Shown: positions 34,253 through 43,516, numbered from the stretch's first letter. The stretch: 64,000 nucleotides of DNA from Sphingomonas rosea (GCF_039538065.1 NZ_BAABBR010000001.1:1588501-1652500); one strand, 5' to 3'. Program-made: numbers and translations. Notes: a model not told the origin generated them from the sequence alone.

Positions 34253-35794
34253 ATGCAGGAACGGGTGGCGGTGATCGGTGCCGGGATCGGCGGCCTCACC
34301 AGCGCCGTCCTTCTCGCCGCGCGCGGCATTCCCGTGACCGTGCTGGAAAAAGAAGCGCTTCCGGGCGGCAAGGTCCGCCAGCTCGCGGTCGGCGATGCCC
34401 ACGTCGACGCCGGCCCGACCGTCTTCACCCTCCGCCACGTGTTCGAGGAGATCTTTGCCGAAGGCGGTGCCAGTCTCGCCGAGCGATGCCAGGTCAGAAA
34501 GGCCGACCTCCTCGCCCGCCACGCCTGGAGCGAACACGAACGGCTCGACCTGTTTGCCGATCCCGCCCGCAGCGAGGAAGCGGTCGGCGACTTCGCCGGA
34601 GCGGCCGCCGCGCGCGGCTTGCGCGACTTTCGCGCCGAGGCGAAGCGCATCTACGACATCCTCGAAACACCCTTTCTCACGAACAGCCGCGTCTATCCGC
34701 CGGGGTTGATGTGGCGGATCGGACTGTGGCGGTTGGGGGCGCTTCGCGCGATCCGGCCCTACGAGAGCCTGTGGGGCGCGCTCGGGGATCACTTCCGCGA
34801 TCCTCGCCTGCGGCAGCTCTTCGCCCGCTACAGCACCTATTGCGGCTCCTCGCCTTTCGCCGCGCCCGCGACCCTCATGCTGATCGCGCATGTCGAGGCG
34901 ATGGGCGTGTGGCTGATCGAGGGCGGGATGGCGGCCTTGGCTTGTGCGATGGAGCGACTTGCCCGCGAGCTCGGCGCCACCTTTCGCTACGGCGCCCGCG
35001 TGGACGAGATCCTTGTCGAGCATGGCCGCGCCTCGGCCGTTCGGCTCGCGGGAGGCGAAGTCATCCCCTGCTCGGCCATCGTCGCGAACGCCGATCCGGC
35101 CGCGATCGCCGCGGGGGTGTTCGGCCAGGCCGCGCGCCGCGCCGTTCACGCCTATCCCGTCCGCCGCCGCTCGCTGTCCGCGATGGTCTGGTGCATGGAG
35201 GCCGACAGCGAGGGCTTCCCGCTCGACCGGCACAACGTCTTCTTTTCCCCGGATTATCGCGCCGAATTCGACGCGCTCAAGGCGGGCCGCGTGCCCGAGA
35301 ACCCGACCGCTTATGTCTGCGCGCTCGACCGGCCCGGCGACCCCGCTCGCGACCGATTGCAGATTATCGTCAATGCGCCGGCCAACGGCGACACGCACCC
35401 TTATGGACCCGAGGAGATCGCACGATGTGGGAAAGCCATGGAAGCGAGGCTGGCCTCGTGCGGGCTGAAGCTTCGGCAATGCGCGGAGCCGGTGGTCACC
35501 ACGCCAGCGGATTTCGCACGGCTGCTGCCGTCGACGGGTGGAGCCCTTTATGGACGGGCCTCGCACGGATGGGCGGCCTCCTTCCTCCGGCAGAGCGCCC
35601 GAACGCGGATCCCTGGGCTTTATTGCGCGGGCGGGAGCACCCATCCGGGCGCGGGCGTGCCGATGGCGGCCTTGTCCGGGCGGTTGGCGGTCACGACGCT
35701 GCTGCAGGACCGTTGTTCGACCGCCCGGTCGTCCCGCGTGGCTATGCCTGGTGGTATGTCGATGCGATCTCCGACTGCGGTGCCTTCGGGCTGA
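34253..35794 (+). CDS. crtD: Hydroxyneurosporene (methoxyneurosporene) dehydrogenase CrtD
   Basis: 513 residues, CrtI-type FAD desaturase. The dinucleotide motif VIGAGIGGLTSAVLLAARG starts at residue 6 and the C-terminal GLYCAGGSTHPGAGVPMAALSGRLA closes the fold near residue 485. It introduces the 3,4 double bond. GGAGGTGG is a strong ribosome site. The usual family end is near LLQD; about 26 further residues (STARSSRVAMPGG and on) are read through the start of crtC and look non-conserved. Confidence 0.94.
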   Translation: MQERVAVIGAGIGGLTSAVLLAARGIPVTVLEKEALPGGKVRQLAVGDAHVDAGPTVFTLRHVFEEIFAEGGASLAERCQVRKADLLARHAWSEHERLDLFADPARSEEAVGDFAGAAAARGLRDFRAEAKRIYDILETPFLTNSRVYPPGLMWRIGLWRLGALRAIRPYESLWGALGDHFRDPRLRQLFARYSTYCGSSPFAAPATLMLIAHVEAMGVWLIEGGMAALACAMERLARELGATFRYGARVDEILVEHGRASAVRLAGGEVIPCSAIVANADPAAIAAGVFGQAARRAVHAYPVRRRSLSAMVWCMEADSEGFPLDRHNVFFSPDYRAEFDALKAGRVPENPTAYVCALDRPGDPARDRLQIIVNAPANGDTHPYGPEEIARCGKAMEARLASCGLKLRQCAEPVVTTPADFARLLPSTGGALYGRASHGWAASFLRQSARTRIPGLYCAGGSTHPGAGVPMAALSGRLAVTTLLQDRCSTARSSRVAMPGGMSMRSPTAVPSG

Positions 35795-36633
35795 CGATCA
35801 TCGGCTTCGTCGGCTCGGTCTTTTCCCCATTTTACAAGAAGAGCGGTCGCGGCGACCCGCTCGACCATGCCTGCCTCAACGTCGCCCTCTACGGTCCGCG
35901 CGGCGCGCGCTGGACGATGACCGAGCGCGGCCGGGGACAGGTCGAGCGCAGCCGGGACGAACTCGCCATCGGCCCCTCGGCGATGCGCTGGGAGCGTGAC
36001 AAGCTCGTCATCGACATCGAGGAGCAGGCGATCTGGCTCGGCTGCCCGGTGCATCCGCCGGTTCGCGGGCAGGTGATCGTCGAGCCCGAGATGTGGAGCG
36101 GGCAGAGCTTCGCGCTCGACCCCGCCCGCCGCCACCACTGGCGCAGCATGGCGCCGCGCGCCCGGGTCAGCGTGAAAATGGGTCGGCCGGAGATAGCATG
36201 GTCGGGGAGCGGCTATCTCGATGGCAATTGGGGTAGCGAGGCGCTCGAGGACGGGTTCGCCGACTGGCAGTGGTCGCGCGCCCATTTGGGCAAGGAAGCC
36301 GCTGTTCTCTACGAAGGCGTCCGCCGCGACGGCTCGCGCTTCGCCGCCGCCCTGCGCTTCGATGCCGCAGGCCAGGCGCGGGAAGAAGAGCTTCCACTCG
36401 GCGCGCCACTCCCGCCGACCCGCTGGTTGATGGGGCGCCGCACGCGCGCCGAGCGCGGTCATGCGCGGGTGGTACGGACGTGGGAGGATTCGCCTTTCTA
36501 CGCCCGCTCGGCGGTCGCCAGCCGCCTGTTCGGGCACGACGTCGTTGCGGTCCACGAAAGCCTGTCGCTCGACCGCTTCCGCTCGCCGATCGTGCAGTGG
36601 ATGCTGCCCTACAAGATGCCGCGGCGGCCCTAG
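35713..36633 (+). CDS. crtC: Carotenoid 1,2-hydratase CrtC (start uncertain)
   Basis: About 306 residues from a TTG at 35713. Conserved CrtC sequence begins immediately (FDRPVVPRGYAWWYVDAISD, FVGSVFSPFYKKSGRGDPLDH, NVALYG) and continues to the end. It hydrates the terminal double bond of neurosporene-type carotenoids. No ATG or GTG lies near this point; the next upstream ATG (35569) would add 48 residues that are a shadow of crtD. The gene overlaps crtD by about 82 bases, in a different frame. AGGA is only 3 bases before the TTG, so translation is probably coupled to crtD. Confidence 0.88.
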   Translation: MFDRPVVPRGYAWWYVDAISDCGAFGLTIIGFVGSVFSPFYKKSGRGDPLDHACLNVALYGPRGARWTMTERGRGQVERSRDELAIGPSAMRWERDKLVIDIEEQAIWLGCPVHPPVRGQVIVEPEMWSGQSFALDPARRHHWRSMAPRARVSVKMGRPEIAWSGSGYLDGNWGSEALEDGFADWQWSRAHLGKEAAVLYEGVRRDGSRFAAALRFDAAGQAREEELPLGAPLPPTRWLMGRRTRAERGHARVVRTWEDSPFYARSAVASRLFGHDVVAVHESLSLDRFRSPIVQWMLPYKMPRRP

Positions 36634-36752
36634 TCCTTGCGCCCGTCGCGGTCGCGGCGGATCTCGCGGTTGACCGACCACAATTGCCAGAAGCCGAGCC
36701 CGAGCGCGATCCCGCCGACCACCATCACTTCGATCCAGCCGTAATTGTTCAT
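36630..36752 (-). CDS. 40-residue single-helix membrane microprotein coupled to bchO
   Basis: The ATG overlaps the bchO stop as ATGA, so ribosomes finishing bchO can start it. The product is 40 residues: a short N-terminal NNYGW, one membrane helix (about 6-23, IEVMVVGGIALGLGFWQLW) and a strongly charged C-terminus (REIRRDRDGRKD), predicted cytoplasmic. The stop codon overlaps the convergent crtC stop by 3 bases, so the space is fully used. No family recognised. Position at the end of bchI-D-O suggests a membrane anchor or regulator for Mg-chelatase or BchO; that is inference. Confidence 0.72.
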   Translation of the reverse strand: MNNYGWIEVMVVGGIALGLGFWQLWSVNREIRRDRDGRKD

Positions 36753-37603
36753 ATCCCAGCCTCTTCGATCAGCCGCGCCGCGCGCGCCGGCTCTTCCTCG
36801 TGCGAGAGGTGCCCGAGGCCCGGCAGCAAGTCGAACCGCGCCTTCGCCAGTCGCGCCGCGCGCTGTGCATCGCCGACGGGTATCGCGCGATCCTCGGCAC
36901 CGTGCACGATGGTCATGGGGACAGGCAGGTGCGGCAGCGCCCGTTCGAGCGCCTCGAGCCGCCAGCCCGACATCATCTCGATCGTGCCGCGGACATGATC
37001 CGCGTCGGTGAAGAGGCGCCGGTAGAGTTCCACCCCTTCGGCATCGAGCGTCGATCCGGTCGAGCGTGCGAGGAAGCGGCCGACCGGGCCCGGCTGGCGG
37101 GCGATGCCGGTGAAGACATGGGTCGCCAGCGGATTGAGGAAAAGCATCTTGGCGAGGCTTCCGAACAGGGGCGCGGCGGCCCCGCCCATCGGCAGGAGCG
37201 CGGGGCAGAAAGCGGTGATCGGCCCCGTCACCGTTCCCTCGATCGCCATCCGGCAGGCGATCGCCGCGCCGGCGCTGTGCCCGACCACCCGCGACCTCTC
37301 GCCGTTCAACGCCTTGAGCAGCGCCGCCAGCGCTTCGGCCATTCCGGCGAGCGTGAGCCCAAGCCGGGGCCGCCCCCGCGTAAAGCCATGGCCGGGTAGG
37401 TCGGGAACGATGACCTGGAAGCGTTGCGCCAGCAGCGGCGCGACGTCGCGCCAGCTGTGACTGCTCGCCCCGGTCCCGTGGAGGAGGAGTAGGGGCGGGC
37501 CTTCGCCCGACACCTGCACATGCCAGTGCAGCCCGCCGGCCTCGACGAAGCGGCTATGCTCGCGGCCCGGCCAGTCGCGCCCGTCGGTGGCGAAGTCGAG
37601 CAA
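36749..37603 (-). CDS. bchO: Alpha/beta hydrolase BchO (putative Mg-chelatase accessory protein)
   Basis: 284 residues. An alpha/beta-hydrolase fold with oxyanion region LLLLHGTGASSHSW, nucleophile elbow VVGHSAGAAIACRM and a C-terminal His in GLGHLSHEEEP. BchO is routinely found with bchID and is thought to help Mg insertion, though its reaction is unproven. The only usable start is TTG (37603), three bases past the bchD stop and in the same frame; the typical N-terminus (DGRDWPGREHSRFV) follows at once. Confidence 0.93.
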   Translation of the reverse strand: MLDFATDGRDWPGREHSRFVEAGGLHWHVQVSGEGPPLLLLHGTGASSHSWRDVAPLLAQRFQVIVPDLPGHGFTRGRPRLGLTLAGMAEALAALLKALNGERSRVVGHSAGAAIACRMAIEGTVTGPITAFCPALLPMGGAAAPLFGSLAKMLFLNPLATHVFTGIARQPGPVGRFLARSTGSTLDAEGVELYRRLFTDADHVRGTIEMMSGWRLEALERALPHLPVPMTIVHGAEDRAIPVGDAQRAARLAKARFDLLPGLGHLSHEEEPARAARLIEEAGI

Positions 37604-37606
37604 GGC

Positions 37607-39181
37607 TCAGGCAACCAGCACGCCGGCGGCCCGCCCGACGCTGGCCCCGTCCGCGAGCGGCATGTGGAGGTAGCGGCCGTTCATGCCGCGTGCGAGGTCG
37701 GCGGCTTCCGGACGTGCGCGCGCGCCGATGTCGATCACCAGCGAGGCCGTCCCCGTCGCTGCAAGCCGCCGCGCGGCCCGGGTCGCGTCGGCCATCGCGG
37801 TCTCGCGACCGGGCGACCCGTCGAGCGCGATATTGGCGCGGCCGTCGGTCAGCAGCACGACCGATGGCGTTCGTCCCCGGGAGGCGGCCGCTTCGGCCAA
37901 TTCCCGCGCCGACTCGATGCCGGCGGCCAGCGGCGTCCCGCCGCCGCCCGGCAATTCGCTCAGCAGGCGCTTGGCGCGTGTCAGCGAACGAGTGGGAGGA
38001 AGAAGGAGCGTGGCGCTTGCGCCCCTGACCGCGATCACCGCCACTTCGGCGCGCCGGACATAGCTTTGCTGGAGCAATGTCTCGGCCGCGCCCTTCGCCT
38101 CCGCCAGCCGCTGCGCCGCCGCCGATCCCGAGGCGTCGACCGCAATGATCGTCAGCGAGGCGGAGCGGCTTTCGTGGCGGCGGACGCGGAGGTCGTCGGG
38201 GCCGAGCCGGATCCGGTCGGTACGTCCGCGAAGCCGCTGCCAGGGTGCCGCCGCGCGCAGCGTGTCGAGGATCGCGAGCCGTGCGCCGCCGCCCGGCCGA
38301 CCGCGCCGTGCGCCGATCGTCCGTCCTCGCAGCGGCGAGTGATTACGCGCGCCCGCGCCCTGCGGCGATTGCCGCCGGCCTGACGTGGATGCGCCGATGA
38401 GCGCGGCGAGCAAGTCGGCTGGAAGCGCCGTACGCACAGCCTCGAGAACGACATCCTCGAGCTTGCCCCGATCCTGCTGCGGCTGCTCCGCCGCGTCGGG
38501 TTCGGGCGGGGGAGGGGCGCTCTCTTCGGGCAAGCGCGTCGCGCGCGGCGCAAGCACCGTGCGCGCCGCAAACGTCAGGGCCGCGGGGTCGATGCCATCC
38601 AGCCCCCGTGCCTCCGCATGCGCCCGTGCCGCGCGGAAGGCGAACAGGTCGGCGCGCGCCGAGGCGATGCCCAGCATGACGCTGCTCGTCGCGATGGCTT
38701 CGATCGCCTCGTCGTCGTTCATGACGTCGCCATCATGCTCCGGGCGCTCGTCGCCGCTTCCGCCAAGGAAATGAAAGGCTACGCGCTCGGTCAACGTCGT
38801 CGGCGCGCCGGGTTCGTCGCCTTGGCCCCGGTCGAGCAGGATCAGCGCCGGCCCGCCCGAATCAAGCGCGGCCGCGATCCGTCCCGCGGTGCCGGTCTCA
38901 AGGCGTTCGGCGCCGCTCACCATCAGGCACGACCCGATCGTCTCGCTCAGCAACCCCGGCCGATGCACCGGCCTTCCCGCCGCCAGCGTGGCGCCGACGT
39001 CAAGCCCGCCGACCAGCCGCTCCTCGTCGATCCGGCACGGCAGCTTGCGCCGCTTGTCGTGGGGGAGGAGGTCCCACACGCCATCCTCGTCTTCGACGCC
39101 CTTCAGCCAGATCCCGCCGAACCGCTCCGGCCGCGCCGCGACCAGCCGCGCCGCCATCTCCAGATCGCGGCTCAGTCCCAC
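37607..39181 (-). CDS. bchD: Magnesium chelatase subunit BchD
   Basis: About 524 residues from a GTG overlapping the bchI end; an ATG at 39157 is an alternative. A degenerate AAA+ domain fills the N-terminal half, a Pro-rich acidic linker (PPPPEPDAAEQPQQ) lies near 270, and a von Willebrand A domain with MIDAS motif DASGSAAAQ follows near 355. It links BchI to BchH. The protein is somewhat shorter than Rhodobacter BchD. bchO follows in frame. Confidence 0.94.
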   Translation of the reverse strand: MGLSRDLEMAARLVAARPERFGGIWLKGVEDEDGVWDLLPHDKRRKLPCRIDEERLVGGLDVGATLAAGRPVHRPGLLSETIGSCLMVSGAERLETGTAGRIAAALDSGGPALILLDRGQGDEPGAPTTLTERVAFHFLGGSGDERPEHDGDVMNDDEAIEAIATSSVMLGIASARADLFAFRAARAHAEARGLDGIDPAALTFAARTVLAPRATRLPEESAPPPPEPDAAEQPQQDRGKLEDVVLEAVRTALPADLLAALIGASTSGRRQSPQGAGARNHSPLRGRTIGARRGRPGGGARLAILDTLRAAAPWQRLRGRTDRIRLGPDDLRVRRHESRSASLTIIAVDASGSAAAQRLAEAKGAAETLLQQSYVRRAEVAVIAVRGASATLLLPPTRSLTRAKRLLSELPGGGGTPLAAGIESARELAEAAASRGRTPSVVLLTDGRANIALDGSPGRETAMADATRAARRLAATGTASLVIDIGARARPEAADLARGMNGRYLHMPLADGASVGRAAGVLVA

Positions 39182-40167
39182 AGCTCGGCCATCGCCCGCT
39201 CGATGCGCGTGGCCGGGCCGGTTTCGTCGAGGACATTGCGGCGGAGGCGATGACGAAGCGCGAGCGGCGCGACCGCGCGCAGGTGGCTTCGCCCGACCGC
39301 GGTCTCGCCCTCGAGCGCCGCCAGTGCCCTTGCCGCGCGGATCAAGGTCAGCTCGCCGCGGAGACCGTCGGCGCCGACTGCCATGCACAATTGCGCAGCG
39401 TCGGCCAGCGTCGCGTCGGGCACGGCGATTTGTCCGAGCAGCGCATGCCCGGCGGCGATCTGCTGCAGGACCTTGCGCTCCTTGCGCTGCCACTTGCTCC
39501 GGAAGCTCATCGGATCGCGCTCGTGCGCATCGCACCGCCGCATGATCTCGATCCGGTCCTCGAGCTTCTGCGGCGTCTTCACATCGACCGACAGGCCGAA
39601 GCGGTCGAGGAGCTGCGGCCGAAGCTCACCCTCCTCAGGATTGCCGCTGCCGATCAGCACGAAGCGCGCGTCGTGCCGGACGCTCATGCTCTCGCGCTCG
39701 ACCACATTCTCCCCGCTTGCCGCCGCGTCGAGCAGCAGATCGACGAGATGATCCTCGAGCAGGTTGATCTCGTCGATGTAGAGGAAGCCGCGATTGGCCT
39801 TGGCGAGCAGCCCGGGCTCGAACGCTTTCTCGCCCGCGACCAGCGCCCGCTCGATGTCGAGCGCGCCCGTCACCCGGTCCTCCGTCGCCCCCAGTGGCAA
39901 GTCGACGAAGGGAACCGCCATGCGGTCGATCTTGCCGTTGCCGCCATGACTGCATTTCGCGCCCTTGGGGTCGCAATTGAAGCGGCAGCCCGCGACCACG
40001 TCCATTGGCGGAAGGAGATTGGCGAGCGCGCGGGCGGCGGTGGATTTGCCCGTCCCCCGGTCGCCGAACACCATCACCCCGCCGATGCGCGGCTCGACCG
40101 CGGCGATCAGCAGCGCCCGCTTCATCTCGTCTTGGCCGACGATGGCGGAGAAGGGGAAGGCGCCCAT
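39172..40167 (-). CDS. bchI: Magnesium chelatase ATPase subunit BchI
   Basis: 331 residues, AAA+ ATPase. Walker A GDRGTGKSTAARAL (around 35-48), Walker B FLYIDEINLLEDH (around 125), and sensor region LIGSGNPEEGELRPQLLDRFG. It powers Mg insertion with BchD and BchH. GGAG lies 6 bases before the ATG, and a perfect PpsR box is 10 bases upstream. First gene of bchI-D-O-microprotein. Confidence 0.98.
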   Translation of the reverse strand: MGAFPFSAIVGQDEMKRALLIAAVEPRIGGVMVFGDRGTGKSTAARALANLLPPMDVVAGCRFNCDPKGAKCSHGGNGKIDRMAVPFVDLPLGATEDRVTGALDIERALVAGEKAFEPGLLAKANRGFLYIDEINLLEDHLVDLLLDAAASGENVVERESMSVRHDARFVLIGSGNPEEGELRPQLLDRFGLSVDVKTPQKLEDRIEIMRRCDAHERDPMSFRSKWQRKERKVLQQIAAGHALLGQIAVPDATLADAAQLCMAVGADGLRGELTLIRAARALAALEGETAVGRSHLRAVAPLALRHRLRRNVLDETGPATRIERAMAELWD

Positions 40168-40177
40168 GATGCTCCAG

Positions 40178-40195
40178 TGTCAACGCTGCTTCACA
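40178..40195 (-). promoter_or_regulatory. PpsR/CrtJ box upstream of bchI (perfect TGT-N12-ACA)
   Basis: TGT at 40178-40180 and ACA at 40193-40195. It lies between the bchI start and a weak minus-strand -35 candidate TTGACG (40209-40204). It marks the right edge of the PpsR regulon in this cluster. Confidence 0.7.
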
Positions 40196-40290
40196 CACGC
40201 TATCGTCAATGCATCCGCCGGTCCAGTGCCGCCTCACTTGCCGACCCCGCCCTCTGTGATACGGAGCCTCAACCCTGGAGGAGTTTGCCC

Positions 40291-42351
40291 GTGCGTCATT
40301 CCCGTCTGCTGATCGCCACCGCCCTGACCATGATCCCGGCGGCGGCCGCGGCCGAAGAAGGCATGTGGACCTTCGACAATTTTCCGATCGCTGCGGCTAA
40401 TCGCGATCTCGGCACGTCAATCGACCAGAAGTGGCTCGACAAGGTCCGGCTCGCCTCGGTCCGGATCGGCGGTGCGTCGGGCGGGCTGGTCTCGCCCGAT
40501 GGCCTCGTCCTCACCAACGAACATGTCGCCTCGGGCTGTGTCGAGGATCTCTCGACGCCTGAGCGCAATTACGTCCAGACGGGCTTCACCCCGCAGTCGC
40601 GCGCCGAGGAGCGCAAGTGCCCGGGCACCGTGGCCGAGGTGCTGACCGCCATCACCGATGTGACCGCGCGGATGCAGGCCGCGGGCGCGGGCCTGTCCGG
40701 CGAGGCCTTCACCCGCGCCCGCTCGGCGGAGGCGGGCAAGATCGAGGCCGAGGCCTGCGGCGCCGACAAGAGCCGCCGCTGCCAGGTCGTGACGCTCTAT
40801 CGCGGCGGCCAGTTCAAGCTTTACACCTATCGCCGCTACACCGACGTCCGTCTTGCCTTCGCGCCCGAGCATCGTGCCGCGGCCTTCGGCGGCGACCTCG
40901 ACAATTTCGCCTTTCCGCGTTTCGCGGTCGATGCCGCCTTCCTTCGCCTTTACGAGAACGGCCAGCCGGTGAAGACGCCGGGCTACCTCCGCTGGAATGC
41001 CGCCCCGCCGCAGGAGAACCAGCCGGTGTTCGTGTCGGGCAGCCCCGGCGCGACGCAGCGGCTGCTGACGCAGGCGCAGCTGCGCACCGTGCAGGACGTG
41101 ACCCTCCCGCTCGAACAGCTCATCAACAGCGAGCTTCGCGGGCGCCTGCTGCAGTTCGCCGCGCAGAACGAGCAGAATGCCTTCGTTGCGGGTCAGGCCA
41201 TTTCGGGCATCGAGAACACCTACAAGCGCGGCTTCGGGCGCCAGCAGTCGCTGATCGACCAGCGCTTCATGGCCGGTCGTGCCAAGGCCGAAGCGGAGTT
41301 CCGCGCCCGCGTCGCGGCCGACGCGGCACTGCGCCAGTTGATCGGCGATCCGTGGACCGAGCTTGCCAACCTCCAGCCCGAGGTCGCGCGCCTGTATCCG
41401 GGCTATTACATGCTCGAAGGCCGCGCCGGCGGTGGCTCGCAGCTCTACAACTGGGCCGAGGACCTCGTTCGCGGCGCGATCGAAAAGACCAAGCCGAGCG
41501 GCGAGCGCCTGCCCGAATATGGCGACGCGCGCCTCGCCGCGGTCGAGAACGGGTTGCTCGCGACCCGCCCGACCTACCCCGCGCTCGACGAGGTCCAGCT
41601 CGCCTGGTGGCTGTCGAAGACCCGCGAGATCCTGACCGTTGACGATCCCCGCATCGCGCAAGTGCTCGGCAAGGAATCGCCCGAAGGCCTCGCCGCCCGG
41701 CTCGCGCGCGGGACGAAGCTCGGCGACCCGGCGGTCCGCAAGGCGTTGTGGGACGGCGGGCTGCCCGCCATCAAGGCCTCGACCGACCCGCTGATCCAGT
41801 TCCTCCTGCGGATCCAGGACGTCACCCGCGCGACCCGCACCGAATATGAAGCCAAGGTGCAGGCCCCCACCGACCGCGCAAGCGAGGCGCTGGCCAAGGC
41901 GCGCTTCGCGGTATTCGGCACCAGCCTCTATCCCGACGCGACGGGCACGCTTCGCCTGACCTACGGGCGCTTGCGTGGCTGGACCTATCAGGGCCGCGTC
42001 ATCCCCTATGCGACGACCTTCGGCGGGTTGTGGCAGCGCGCGACCGGCGCCGAGCCGTTCGACGTCGCCCCCCGCCTGCTGGCTGCCAAGGACAGGATCC
42101 CGGCTTCGACAATCCTCGATGTCGCCGCCTCCACCGACACGATCGGCGGCTCGTCGGGCTCGCCCGCGATCAACGCCAAGGGCGAGATCATCGGCGCGAA
42201 CTTCGATTCGACCGTGCTCACGCAGCGCAACGCCTATGGCTACGACCCCGAGCTCAACCGCAGCGTGCTGGTCACCACGACCGCCATCACCGCGGCGCTG
42301 CGCCACGCTTATGGCCAGAGCCATTTGCTCGCCGAACTGGGCGTTCGCTAG
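40291..42351 (+). CDS. S46 family dipeptidyl-peptidase (DPP7/DPP11-like)
   Basis: 686 residues with a cleavable signal peptide (residues 1-21). The catalytic His78 is in LVLTNEHVASGC, the DxDNF block in GGDLDNFAFPRF, and the nucleophile Ser624 in GSSGSPAINAKGEI. These enzymes release dipeptides from peptides in the periplasm or outside. Where I recall family S1-pocket residues Gly (DPP7) or Arg (DPP11), this protein appears to have Ser (NFDSTV), so specificity is open. GTG start with GGAGGAG 7 bases upstream. Unrelated to photosynthesis, it borders the cluster. Confidence 0.92.
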   Translation: MRHSRLLIATALTMIPAAAAAEEGMWTFDNFPIAAANRDLGTSIDQKWLDKVRLASVRIGGASGGLVSPDGLVLTNEHVASGCVEDLSTPERNYVQTGFTPQSRAEERKCPGTVAEVLTAITDVTARMQAAGAGLSGEAFTRARSAEAGKIEAEACGADKSRRCQVVTLYRGGQFKLYTYRRYTDVRLAFAPEHRAAAFGGDLDNFAFPRFAVDAAFLRLYENGQPVKTPGYLRWNAAPPQENQPVFVSGSPGATQRLLTQAQLRTVQDVTLPLEQLINSELRGRLLQFAAQNEQNAFVAGQAISGIENTYKRGFGRQQSLIDQRFMAGRAKAEAEFRARVAADAALRQLIGDPWTELANLQPEVARLYPGYYMLEGRAGGGSQLYNWAEDLVRGAIEKTKPSGERLPEYGDARLAAVENGLLATRPTYPALDEVQLAWWLSKTREILTVDDPRIAQVLGKESPEGLAARLARGTKLGDPAVRKALWDGGLPAIKASTDPLIQFLLRIQDVTRATRTEYEAKVQAPTDRASEALAKARFAVFGTSLYPDATGTLRLTYGRLRGWTYQGRVIPYATTFGGLWQRATGAEPFDVAPRLLAAKDRIPASTILDVAASTDTIGGSSGSPAINAKGEIIGANFDSTVLTQRNAYGYDPELNRSVLVTTTAITAALRHAYGQSHLLAELGVR

Positions 42352-42361
42352 GCGGAAAGGG

Positions 42362-42438
42362 TGGCGCGCCCGGCAGGACTCGAACCTGCGACCACGAGCT
42401 TAGAAGGCACGTGCTCTATCCAGCTGAGCTACGGGCGC
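42362..42438 (-). tRNA. tRNA-Arg (anticodon TCT)
   Basis: 77 bases including encoded CCA. Acceptor stem GCGCCCG/CGGGCGC, D-arm GCTC..GAGC, anticodon loop CTTCTAA (anticodon TCT, reading AGA/AGG) and T-arm GCAGG-TTCGAGT-CCTGC are all clear. The middle pair of the anticodon stem is a T-T mismatch (CGTGC against GCTCG). Lies between the peptidase end and purQ. Confidence 0.96.
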
Positions 42439-42488
42439 CCGATTCCCCGCTAGGCGGGAGCGGGCCCGGGCTCAAGCGCCGAGCGTGA

Positions 42489-43160
42489 TCAGGCGGTCTG
42501 AAGTGCGCCCAGCAGGCTCTCGAACAGGCGCCGTCCGTCCTCGTTGCCATGCGCAGGCTCCGCCGCCCGCTCGGGGTGCGGCATCATGCCAAGGACATTC
42601 CCCGCGTCGTTGACGATCCCGGCGATGTCATTGGCCGATCCGTTCACGCGGTCGGCGTAACGGAAGGCGACCCGGCCCTCGCCCTCGATCCGCGCGAGCG
42701 TCTCGGCATCGGCCTGGAAATTGCCGTCGTGATGCGCGACCGGAATGGTGATCGCCTCGCCCGCCTCATAGCCGCGGGTGAAGATCGTCTGGTTGTTGGC
42801 GACCGTCAGCGGAACCGAGCGGCAGACGAAGCTCAGGCCCGCGTTGCGCATCAGCGCGCCCGGCAGGAGCCCCGCCTCGGTCAAGACCTGGAAGCCGTTG
42901 CAGATGCCGAGCACCGGCGTGCCCTTGGCCGCGGCCTCGACCACCGACTGCATCACCGGCGAACGCGCGGCCATCGCGCCCGAGCGCAGATAGTCGCCAT
43001 AGGAAAAGCCGCCCGGGACGGCGATCAGGTCGAGGCCTTCGGGAAGGCCCGTCTCGCGGTGCCAGACCATGGTCGGCGCGACGCCCGTGATCCGCTCGAG
43101 CGCCACCTGCAAGTCCCGGTCGCAATTGGAGCCGGGGAAGACCAGCACCGCGCTCTTCAT
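42489..43160 (-). CDS. purQ: Phosphoribosylformylglycinamidine synthase subunit PurQ
   Basis: 223 residues, class I glutamine amidotransferase. The nucleophile Cys is in [11 protein letters not shown] (around 87) and the His/Glu pair in [10 protein letters not shown] near the C-terminus. It supplies ammonia to PurL in purine synthesis. The start shares one base with the purS stop, so purS-purQ is a coupled pair; purL is not in the window. Confidence 0.97.
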   Translation of the reverse strand: MKSAVLVFPGSNCDRDLQVALERITGVAPTMVWHRETGLPEGLDLIAVPGGFSYGDYLRSGAMAARSPVMQSVVEAAAKGTPVLGICNGFQVLTEAGLLPGALMRNAGLSFVCRSVPLTVANNQTIFTRGYEAGEAITIPVAHHDGNFQADAETLARIEGEGRVAFRYADRVNGSANDIAGIVNDAGNVLGMMPHPERAAEPAHGNEDGRRLFESLLGALQTA

Positions 43161-43393
43161 CAGGCGACTCGCTCGATCCGGAAGTTCTCGATCACGGTGT
43201 TGGCGAGGAGCTTGCGGCACATGTCCTCGATCGCGCCGTCGTCGACGCTTTCGTCGACGTCGAGCTCGATCAGCTTGCCCGCGCGCACGTCATTGACCCC
43301 GGCGAAGCCGAGGCCTTCCAGCGCATGGTGGATCGCCTTGCCCTGAGGATCGAGCACACCGTTCTTGAGGGTCACCAGCACCCGCGCCTTCAT
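43160..43393 (-). CDS. purS: Phosphoribosylformylglycinamidine synthase subunit PurS
   Basis: 77 residues, the family's normal size. [28 protein letters not shown] is the typical PurS N-terminal block. It bridges PurQ and PurL in the three-part FGAM synthase. The stop overlaps the purQ start. Confidence 0.96.
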   Translation of the reverse strand: MKARVLVTLKNGVLDPQGKAIHHALEGLGFAGVNDVRAGKLIELDVDESVDDGAIEDMCRKLLANTVIENFRIERVA

Positions 43394-43516
43394 TGCCGCA
43401 TCACTCCCGAAAGCCGATGCCCGCGCCTATGGACAATGGGTAAGGGTTGAGCAAGCATTCCGGAGCGACAAGATCGGTCGCGGGCGAAGAACGATGCTCG
43501 GGGTGAGGGGATTTCC

